Source: Candidatus Bathyarchaeota archaeon (GTDB lineage: Archaea; Asgardarchaeota; Lokiarchaeia; Sigyniarchaeales; Sigyniarchaeaceae). From it: a stretch of DNA of 5,818 nucleotides. The notes under the pieces are model-generated. The model ran no database searches, had not been told where the DNA came from, and saw only the letters and a list, made by a program, of their open reading frames with translations. The stretch spans positions 1 to 5,818 of the forward strand of contig WJJB01000322.1 in the NCBI GenBank assembly GCA_014729935.1, in the 5' to 3' direction. Within the stretch, counting starts at the first letter, position 1; each line of letters begins with the position of its first letter. The position numbers and the translations under genes were made by a program. Below are positions 1 to 5,793 of the stretch, piece after piece.

Positions 1-10
1 GAGATTGAAA

Positions 11-1147
11 ATGTCAGATGAATTTGTACTCAACACGAAACTAGGGATTGATAGCGATGATAGGAAGATTATGAACTTGTTACAGGCAGATCCTGAAATG
101 ACCCACGTTGAGATTGCAAAACAGGTGCACAAGTCCCAGCCAGCAATTGGCGCTCGAATCTTGAAGCTGGAACGGAAAGGATTACTAGAAATGCAATATG
201 GCATCAACTTGAAGGAAAACAGGTTCACGATGCTTCTTGCTTCCCTTCATGCAAAATATCCAAATGAATTATTAAAGGACTTGGATGTTTGTCCTTTCGT
301 GGTGCAATCATTCAAAACAACTGGTCAGAAAAATATCGCTACATGGATGATCGGTACAGATTTAGATAGAATGGAGACCATCGTGGAAAGGCATTTCAGG
401 TCAAACCCAAACGTTAACTTCCTAGGTGTTTCGGTTGCCATTGAACCGATTAAGAAAATGATCCTGCCATTGAATTTCGCGTTCGAAGGGCACAACAAGT
501 TCAAGTGCAGCAAGGAGTGTCATAATCTCGTCCTGAAAGCAATTGAAAACGGTGAAGGATACCAGCCCGTCGACCCCGATAAGAGCATACTGAACAAGAA
601 GTACGGTTTAAATAATGATGATAAACGGATCATCATGTTCTTGGAAAATAATCCAACCATGACCCACTCCGCCATTGGGGACGAAATCGGTAAAAGTCAG
701 CCTGCAATCGGGTCCAAAATCTCGAAATTGAAAGCCAGGAATTTCCTTGGATTGCAGAAGGGTGTTAACTTCAAGAAAGTGGATCAGTTGCACCTGGTGC
801 AGGTTTCAATCTCAGCTCTCGATAATAATGAGGTTCTCAATCGCTTGAATCAATGCCCATTCATCATCAATGGTTTTAGGACATCGGGCGGGGAGCATTC
901 CCTTGTCGTGTATGTCTCGGGACATTCCCTTGAAAAAATCGATGATATCATCGATTATTGCATCCGCTCGGATGAAAATGTCCGTGATATCAGGACCAAG
1001 ATCATCCTGAAAATTAGCAAGGATTTGATCTTGCCATATAATTTCGGCCATGATTTCATGGAAGATATTGGATGTTTCGAGTGCCAACGGTGCAATGATA
1101 AGGTTGCGCAGCAGGTGCTTGATTCCTTGAAGGAAGAAAGCACCTGA
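11..1147 (+). CDS. Duplicated Lrp/AsnC-like transcriptional regulator with His/Cys clusters
   Basis: Predicted cytoplasmic DNA-binding regulator of 378 residues made of two copies of one unit. Each unit starts with an AsnC-type helix-turn-helix (about residues 11-60 and 198-247); both recognition helices carry SQPAIG. By hand, 21 of 49 residues in the two HTH segments are identical. Each HTH is followed by an alpha/beta segment resembling a RAM/Lrp effector domain, with matching CPF-(V/I) motifs at 94 and 282 and LP-(L/Y)-NF at 152 and 341. Each unit ends in a His/Cys cluster: H161, C166, C170, H171 in the first and H347, C355, C358, C361 in the second, plausible metal or redox ligands. A typical Lrp protein is about 150 residues with one unit, so this resembles a covalent dimer. 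I chose ATG at 11 over an in-frame TTG at 5; the frame is open to the window edge, so a start further upstream cannot be excluded. Effector and targets are unknown. Confidence 0.85.
   Translation: MSDEFVLNTKLGIDSDDRKIMNLLQADPEMTHVEIAKQVHKSQPAIGARILKLERKGLLEMQYGINLKENRFTMLLASLHAKYPNELLKDLDVCPFVVQSFKTTGQKNIATWMIGTDLDRMETIVERHFRSNPNVNFLGVSVAIEPIKKMILPLNFAFEGHNKFKCSKECHNLVLKAIENGEGYQPVDPDKSILNKKYGLNNDDKRIIMFLENNPTMTHSAIGDEIGKSQPAIGSKISKLKARNFLGLQKGVNFKKVDQLHLVQVSISALDNNEVLNRLNQCPFIINGFRTSGGEHSLVVYVSGHSLEKIDDIIDYCIRSDENVRDIRTKIILKISKDLILPYNFGHDFMEDIGCFECQRCNDKVAQQVLDSLKEEST
41..1126 (+). repeat. Protein-level tandem duplication inside the Lrp-like gene
   Basis: Two units lie at about 41-544 and 602-1126, offset by 187-189 codons. 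Anchors that align are DD near the start of the HTH, MTH, SQPAIG, CPF, a T-x-G turn after F-(K/R), LP-x-NF, GH and the Cys cluster. The nucleotide sequences are clearly diverged (short shared words such as atgacccac at 98 and 658), so this is an old duplication and not a recent DNA repeat. A linker of about 20 residues joins the units. Confidence 0.85.
937..956. repeat. Perfect 20-base palindrome inside the Lrp-like gene
   Basis: AATCGATGATATCATCGATT reads the same on both strands; symmetry stops at the next base on each side. It encodes part of the Ile/Asp-rich helix in the second effector-like domain. Such codons favour this kind of symmetry, so it may be only a by-product of coding. An operator role is possible but has no other support. 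Confidence 0.3.
1112..1146. terminator. Symmetric hairpin at the end of the Lrp-like gene; candidate bidirectional terminator
   Basis: A 35-base inverted repeat is centred on 1129. The outer arms are CAGGTGCTT (1112-1120) and AAGCACCTG (1138-1146); the inner arms are TTCCTT (1123-1128) and AAGGAA (1130-1135), with a two-base mismatch between them. That gives 15 of 17 pairs; the tightest turn must open to form a real loop. It covers the last codons and most of the stop codon of the plus-strand gene, and lies about 45 bases beyond the stop of the convergent minus-strand gene. No long T-run follows on either strand, so it may be an mRNA 3'-end stabiliser and not a classical terminator. Confidence 0.4.
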
Positions 1148-1190
1148 AGGAAGACATTTCTCCATTTAGGTTGAGACGTGGTAATTGAAG

Positions 1191-1946
1191 TCATGGAGTT
1201 GTTTTTGATTGACCCGCGTGCAGGAGCCCATCCAACAGGGGCATGTATCGTTCGAACAGGTAATAGCATCTTTGGTGAATAACATACCGGATCTGCAAGA
1301 TTCCGCTTGATACGAGATCAGATAATTTTCTCGAAAACGTGAGACGATCGAGTTTCATGAATTTCGCGAGTTTATTAAACGTGATACCTTGGTTTTTTCT
1401 AACGCGGGATACGATGTCCAAGAGAGTGTCGTCTGTCATCAAGTAGTAAAATTCCTCGTTCTTCTCCTCTATCCCTGGAAGGTAAAATGCCTTTGAATTA
1501 CCAAACCACCGTGTTTTTATAAACCCGAATTCCTCCATTAATTCAGTATGCCACCTCACGGTTCCGAAATTGATGTCCAATTTTCTCATGATTCCAGACA
1601 CGTTTATACCTGGAATTCGAGTGATTAGTTCCATTATCCTTCTCCGGTTCGCATTTTCGAATAACTCGCTTCTGGCGATGGCTCGTTTCAAGACCAATAC
1701 CCGTTTCTTGAATAAACCAGCAATTACCCGTTCCAAGTTCTTGAGCTCCTTGTCATTTAGTTCCTCGAAGCACTTGGAAACCAGTTTTATTCGATTTAGG
1801 GAATGATCTTGCTTCATGACTTTCCTTGCAATGCGAACCACCTTCTTTTCAAGGGGTGAGAGATTCAAATCAAAACTTCCACGGGGTCCTATTTTACCGG
1901 TATTCCCGTCCTTGGCTTCTTTTCTTTGGCAATCTTCGTCATCCAT
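1191..1946 (-). CDS. Multi-winged-helix DNA-binding protein, coupled to the membrane protein gene
   Basis: Predicted cytoplasmic transcription regulator of 251 residues. The central winged helix (about 99-158) is clear: an R-R-R-I-M-E-L-I helix, PGI at 112-114, a recognition helix with GTVRWH (128-133), then a wing ending in Y-L-P-G. This is the pattern of archaeal ArsR-like and related wHTH proteins. A second likely winged helix spans about 168-235 (GITFNKLAKFMKLD, then a helix and a beta-wing ending Y-Y-L). The N-terminal segment from about 29 to 95 (LSPLEKKVV, later LERVIAGLFKKRVLV) is probably a third, more diverged one. Residues 1-28 look disordered. No ligand domain, Cys cluster or membrane segment is visible. 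The ATG at 1946 overlaps the stop of the upstream gene by 8 bases and has a strong Shine-Dalgarno, so it should be made together with that receptor-like protein. Regulated genes are unknown; autoregulation of the operon is plausible. Confidence 0.85.
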   Translation of the reverse strand: MDDEDCQRKEAKDGNTGKIGPRGSFDLNLSPLEKKVVRIARKVMKQDHSLNRIKLVSKCFEELNDKELKNLERVIAGLFKKRVLVLKRAIARSELFENANRRRIMELITRIPGINVSGIMRKLDINFGTVRWHTELMEEFGFIKTRWFGNSKAFYLPGIEEKNEEFYYLMTDDTLLDIVSRVRKNQGITFNKLAKFMKLDRLTFSRKLSDLVSSGILQIRYVIHQRCYYLFERYMPLLDGLLHAGQSKTTP

Positions 1947-4296
1947 CGTGATCCTCCCCCTTTCGCTTGTGTTGAAATACTCTCTTCAACCACTTCAGCC
2001 TTTCCTTGGCAGGAATTCGTGCAAGGTGATTGGTTATCTCGTTGATTACCCCTCCAGTTATAATCCCATCAGATTCTAAACTTTCCAGGTAATCAAGGAC
2101 ATCAGTTGATAGAATGGAAATTGGCGCGTTTGATAATGATAGTTCTTGAGGGGAGCATTCATCATCGCCAGGATCGTTGGTAAGAAACACCCTTTTCAGG
2201 AACTGTACATGCTGTTCAACCTCCATTCCAGCCAGCTTCCGGAATACCTCTTCCCTGATTTCACCAGTTAGTAAACCTTCGCGCTCAAGGATAAAGATCA
2301 ATACCCGAGCATCACGAGAAAGAATCGCGATTTCATCATCGTCGATGTGGCTAGGGGTATGAAAGGAATCCATGCTAAAGACTTTTTGAAGGAATGGAAC
2401 GCGATCCGCGGGGGGTAAAAATGCCAAGAACATGAATATCTCGTCGATTATCTCTTCCGTGATAATTCTATTTTCCCTTAGCTGCCGAACCTTGTCAAGC
2501 AATTCTCCATCCATGATGGCAATTCCTGGATGCATGGGTTTATCCATGGAGTTCACCCCGTGTAACGTGCCCTTCCCATTCAACGAGATGGGATAATTGC
2601 ATTTCAAGCACGAAAATCGTTTCTCGACCAACATGGTCGCGCATTCAAGGCAATATGTCACGTGGCACTTTGAACAGGTATAACTAAGCCCGTCGACCGG
2701 TTTTTTATGTATTAGGCACGCGGGACCAATTTCTACCTTACCGTCACTACTTGAGACGCCTTCCTGGTTGAATGCATCCGCGCCCTCCATAGAGGTTGTT
2801 CCAAGGATGTGATTTACCATGGGAACGGTCGAATAGCGATTATTTCCATTCTTTTTACTTTCAACCGTGGGCAATTTCTTTCCTTTCATCTCACGCTTTT
2901 TCCTGGTTTGTAAATTCCTCGAGCGCCTGTACTTCACCACCATGGTTGAGGTCAAACCAATTGCACCCATGGACAAACCAAAAATAAACACGAAGATCTC
3001 AGGTTCGAGTACTGCGGACTTCCCTGAAACCGTGATATAGCCTGTATTTTTTACCGTTGCTTGGAATCCCAATGCATCAGTGACGTATAATGACACGGTA
3101 TAGGTTCCTGGTGATGTATAATCGTGGCTCGCTATTTCCCCTGATCCATTGGTACCATCGCCAAATTCCCAGGTGAAACTAGCGATTTCCGATGAATTCA
3201 CGCCGCGATATCTAAAGATGATGGATTCCCCAGGTTTGATGGTCGTGGCATTTGATGTCATGTTGGGAATCAACCAATGCGACGTGCCAATGGGATATCG
3301 AAGTGCAGCATTATCCATGTCTATAGAGGAACCATTGATGGGATACGGGGCATCAAAACGAATGGGCTCACTGTAATCACTTGGATGCAGCAATGTAAAG
3401 TCATCCCAGTAATTCCCAAATGACCCATCATCCCAAGTATTGCCCGAAGCGTTACCATCAATAAACGCATTTGAGATTGGATTTTCTAAGAATGTGTTTA
3501 GCATGATTCTATTGCTGGTAGAATTACCTTTCAAGATAAGTCCATAAATCCCATTTTGTTCAATAGTGTTTTGCTCCACGGTGTTATTCGTGCTCGATCG
3601 AATGGAGATTCCATGTTCCTTGTTGAATCTGATATCATTTTTTCTAACAATTAAATGGGATGAATTTTCCATGACTAATCCAGTTTCAGAATTATTCAAG
3701 AGGACATTCTGAGTGATTTTTCCATTAAAACAAAGTGAGGTTACCGAGCCGTACATGTTATCGATAAGATCATTCTCTGAAATCGAATAATCGTGGGAAA
3801 AATGAAAATGTATGCCAAATAGGATAGATGCTTGAATGGTATTTGATGTACAATTGATATAACTAGAATTTTGTGCATAGATTCCGTTTACGTTATCCTT
3901 CAGGGAACAGTTCTCAATATGCACATTCGAGCAATTATCCACATCTATGGCATTCCCAGCGTTAGTGATCGTGCAGTTATCGATGAGAAGGTACCTGTCG
4001 ATGCTTGATAGGGATATACCAGTCATCCCCTCACCATCTATGGTGAGATTCTCTATAACATAAGGATCGGTTGAAATGCCATTGCCAGTCTTATTTGGAA
4101 AGGCTTCCAGGGCTTCATTCCCCTCCAAGCTGATCCGGGGGTGGAGCATTGATGGACGAGGAGGTGGATTGATGAATATTGGTACCCGGCGTGTTTCATC
4201 TACATTCATGGAAGACTTGGGAATGAACCCAATGATTGCAATGAATGCTGAAAAAATAGCCAGAATGGCAATAACATTTTTCGAAGGATGTTTCAT
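1939..4296 (-). CDS. Receptor-like membrane protein: beta-helix, PKD, TM, FYVE/RING-like zinc finger, helical repeats
   Basis: A 785-residue single-pass surface protein of unknown ligand. From the N-terminus: a signal peptide or anchor (hydrophobic 7-25 after MKHPSK); a right-handed parallel beta-helix of the NosD type (about 80-300) with repeated N-x-x-x-x-N/G-I coils, ending in the NosD-like GNTWDDGSFGNYWDDF (285-300); a PKD domain (about 347-424, WEFGDG at 376-381, PGTYTVSLYVTD near its end); a transmembrane helix (about 434-454); a strongly basic stop-transfer stretch (KYRRSR, then KKR and KGKK); an eight-ligand zinc finger (C527-C566); and three helical repeats (596-774). Seventeen N-X-S/T sequons lie before the TM and none after, supporting an exported N-terminus and a cytoplasmic tail. 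I chose ATG at 4296 over an in-frame TTG at 4308 because it gives a standard signal sequence and suits the TATA position. NosD-type and PKD domains often bind sugars or proteins; a sensor, adhesin or scaffold role is inference. Confidence 0.88.
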   Translation of the reverse strand: MKHPSKNVIAILAIFSAFIAIIGFIPKSSMNVDETRRVPIFINPPPRPSMLHPRISLEGNEALEAFPNKTGNGISTDPYVIENLTIDGEGMTGISLSSIDRYLLIDNCTITNAGNAIDVDNCSNVHIENCSLKDNVNGIYAQNSSYINCTSNTIQASILFGIHFHFSHDYSISENDLIDNMYGSVTSLCFNGKITQNVLLNNSETGLVMENSSHLIVRKNDIRFNKEHGISIRSSTNNTVEQNTIEQNGIYGLILKGNSTSNRIMLNTFLENPISNAFIDGNASGNTWDDGSFGNYWDDFTLLHPSDYSEPIRFDAPYPINGSSIDMDNAALRYPIGTSHWLIPNMTSNATTIKPGESIIFRYRGVNSSEIASFTWEFGDGTNGSGEIASHDYTSPGTYTVSLYVTDALGFQATVKNTGYITVSGKSAVLEPEIFVFIFGLSMGAIGLTSTMVVKYRRSRNLQTRKKREMKGKKLPTVESKKNGNNRYSTVPMVNHILGTTSMEGADAFNQEGVSSSDGKVEIGPACLIHKKPVDGLSYTCSKCHVTYCLECATMLVEKRFSCLKCNYPISLNGKGTLHGVNSMDKPMHPGIAIMDGELLDKVRQLRENRIITEEIIDEIFMFLAFLPPADRVPFLQKVFSMDSFHTPSHIDDDEIAILSRDARVLIFILEREGLLTGEIREEVFRKLAGMEVEQHVQFLKRVFLTNDPGDDECSPQELSLSNAPISILSTDVLDYLESLESDGIITGGVINEITNHLARIPAKERLKWLKRVFQHKRKGEDHDG
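1952..1959 (-). promoter_or_regulatory. Strong Shine-Dalgarno for the winged-helix gene, inside the preceding gene
   Basis: On the minus strand GGGGGAGG precedes the ATG at 1946, with six bases between GGAGG and the start. It lies in the last codons of the membrane-protein gene, whose TGA (1941-1939) falls just after this ATG. The arrangement ATGGATGA suits translational coupling. It fixes the start of the winged-helix gene, and contrasts with the absence of such a site before the first gene of the pair. Confidence 0.85.
1975..2511 (-). repeat. Three copies of a roughly 43-50-residue helical repeat in the cytoplasmic tail
   Basis: The copies cover about residues 596-640 (2377-2511), 662-704 (2185-2313) and 730-774 (1975-2109), spaced 64 and 70 residues apart. 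Each has a helix L-x2-L/I-x4, a turn G/R-h-I/L-T, a second helix with E-h-x2-E-h-x3-L-A, and a third with R/H-h-x-F/W-L-K/Q-(R/K)-V-F. The closing motifs are FLQKVF, FLKRVF and WLKRVF. The first half is reminiscent of SHOCT-like helical motifs, but I do not recognise the whole repeat. Acidic, less ordered linkers separate the copies. Confidence 0.8.
2599..2718 (-). other. FYVE/RING-type eight-ligand zinc finger (protein domain)
   Basis: Encodes residues 527-566 of the membrane protein. The ligand pattern is C-x2-H, x10, C-x2-C, x4, C-x2-C, x10, C-x2-C, a two-zinc cross-brace layout. The central CSKCHVTYCLEC has the same spacing as FYVE fingers such as EEA1 (CxxCxxxFCxxC), but the basic R-R/K-HHCR phosphoinositide motif and the leading WxxD are missing. 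It also differs from classical RING fingers, where the second pair is usually C-x-H. It lies on the predicted cytoplasmic side. A role in protein-protein contact is the safest guess. Confidence 0.75.
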
Positions 4297-4330
4297 TTTT
4301 GTCGACAAGTCTAGCGTGTTTATGCATCCT

Positions 4331-4345
4331 TATAATATCGACCTC
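4331..4345 (-). promoter_or_regulatory. Candidate archaeal TATA box for the membrane protein/regulator operon
   Basis: On the minus strand the sequence reads GAGGTCGATATTATA. Counting about 26 bases downstream from the centre of ATATTATA puts transcription start near 4309, giving a leader of about 12 bases before the ATG at 4296. That fits the lack of a Shine-Dalgarno there. The purine BRE upstream is weak. A small inverted repeat, TTGAA (4362-4366) and TTCAA (4376-4380), lies 25-45 bases upstream and could be a regulator site, but it overlaps the A/T-rich tract assigned to the terminator. Confidence 0.45.
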
Positions 4346-4364
4346 GCGGTTTTTTGATATGTTG

Positions 4365-4396
4365 AAAAAAAGAAGTTCAATGTGGTGCATGGCACC
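4365..4396 (-). terminator. Hairpin plus T-tract terminator after the secreted repeat protein gene
   Basis: Starting 9 bases past the stop at 4405, the minus strand carries GGTGC-CAT-GCACC (4396-4384), a five-pair stem with a three-base loop. After about 12 bases comes a run of seven T (4371-4365), followed by more A/T-rich sequence. Oligo-T tracts are the main signal for archaeal transcription termination; the short stem may help or be incidental. It separates the upstream gene from the receptor-like operon on the same strand. Confidence 0.5.
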
Positions 4397-4404
4397 GGAC
4401 ACAC

Positions 4405-5793
4405 TCAGAACAGGTGAGGGCTGATCGCATTTGTTGACATGTTATCCCAATTTGTCCACATGTAGAATAGCCCACCATACATGCTATCACGCCTTGCGCC
4501 GCTTTTCAATCGCACCATGCATTCAGTACCATTCAAGGAAAAGCCATGGTAATCCACCCAATCTTGGCTGACATTCCTCGATATTTGATACCAAGTGGAT
4601 CCATCCCAATCAGTCTCTATATTAATCCACACCATGGTCAAATTCCCGAATACGGAATTGTTTATCTGAATGTTAGGATACGATAAGTCTCCATCATCAT
4701 CGAACACGTATTCCAAGGAATAATCATCGTCATCAAACTCCCCATCATCATTCGTGTCGGGAAGGATCTTTACGCTGGCAAAACTTGTATCGCACGTGGG
4801 ATCGTCGTATCTCTTCCCCTGCACGCTAATTGAGAAAGCCAAGTTATTGACGACAGAACCATGCTTGATGTAATAGCGCGCGTGGGCGTAATTGAACCCG
4901 TCGTAACCATCACCATCTATATTATCGAAATGCAGGTAGGAATGCTGATCTTGAAGGGAGATGTTGATGAAATTATCATCAAGATCGATTGAACCGCCGG
5001 ATTTAACGATGGTCTCCCACGTGGTATCGAAATCCCATGCTGTCTTCGCGTCTTGATAGGTGTTTGCCTGATCATTAAAGGAGGACACGTTTCCCCAGTT
5101 GAAATTCTCAAACACCTCCATCGGGCGCGCATTTGTCTTGAATGCCCTCCACTGGGTTCTTAAGTAATATCCTGCTGCCAGATCGACTTCCAAATGATTA
5201 TTTATGATCACGTTACAGATATTACCATTGATGGAACACCCGTGATAATCCAAGAAATCCTTTGTCACGTTTGCAGAGATATCGTATTGCGTCTCGCCAT
5301 CCCAATCATCTTCGATTTCAACGTATACCCAGCGATTATTCCCAATGCTTTTATTATCGATTGACCCCATTCTGTTGAAACTACCATCTTCGTTAAGAAC
5401 ATACTCTATACTCTTGTCGTTATCATCTATGTCCAAATCACCATCCGTATCCGGGGATATCTTGATACTTCCATAACTATCATCATAAAAGCTTGGTTCA
5501 TACAAGGAGCCCATGGCAACAATACCGAACCGGAAATCATCTTTCACATCTGATATATCTATGGCAAGCCTTGCATGAGAGGACTTGGAACCCTCCTCTG
5601 AAGAGGAGTCCGTGTTCTTCATGTAAAGCTCGTAATATATTCCGACGTTTGGTTTCACGAAATTATCATCCAAGCTTATGGTTTCATTACAAAACACTTT
5701 TGATTCCCATCCAGAGACTTTGTTATATCGCGTGGGGATGATCTCCCATTGATTCTGTACCGAGTTAACTTTCGAGCTGTCAGCCCAATCGAA
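4405..5793 (-). repeat. Tandem units of about 230 residues in the secreted protein
   Basis: Unit A covers about 5104-5793 and unit B 4405-5103. Paired anchors are FDW/FNW, ISLDDNF/IDLDDNF, SIKISPDT/SVKILPDT, EIEDDWDG/NIETDWDG and DYHGCSING/DYHGFSLNG, at a constant offset of 230-232 residues. The first visible residues (W-Y-R-E-Y-F-D-W) align with the junction before unit B (M-E-V-F-E-N-F-N-W), so at least one more unit may lie upstream of the window. Similarity is at protein level only. Confidence 0.85.

Noticed and set aside
5..7. TTG as the start of the Lrp-like gene
   Set aside because: An ATG follows two codons later and homology to the HTH begins well after it; the extra two residues have no support.
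812..1165. Minus-strand open frame of 117 codons
   Set aside because: It lies antisense to a strongly supported duplicated HTH gene, has no recognisable domain and no Shine-Dalgarno that I can see.
955..1269. Minus-strand open frame of 104 codons
   Set aside because: It overlaps both convergent genes, has an unnatural composition and no motif.
3397..4059. Possible CRISPR or DNA tandem repeat in the beta-helix region
   Set aside because: The periodicity is at protein level (about 22-24 residues per coil) with no conserved nucleotide repeat or spacer pattern.
4306..4308. TTG as the start of the membrane protein
   Set aside because: The ATG four codons later gives a normal signal sequence and lies at a sensible distance from the TATA-like element; the TTG would coincide with the predicted transcription start.
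4076..4357. Plus-strand open frame of 93 codons crossing the promoter region
   Set aside because: It is antisense to the signal-peptide end of the membrane protein and its apparent hydrophobic and glycine stretches mirror that gene.
5695..5697. GTG as the start of the secreted repeat protein
   Set aside because: The frame stays open for 40 more codons to the window edge, and those residues align with the start of the next repeat unit, so the gene continues upstream.
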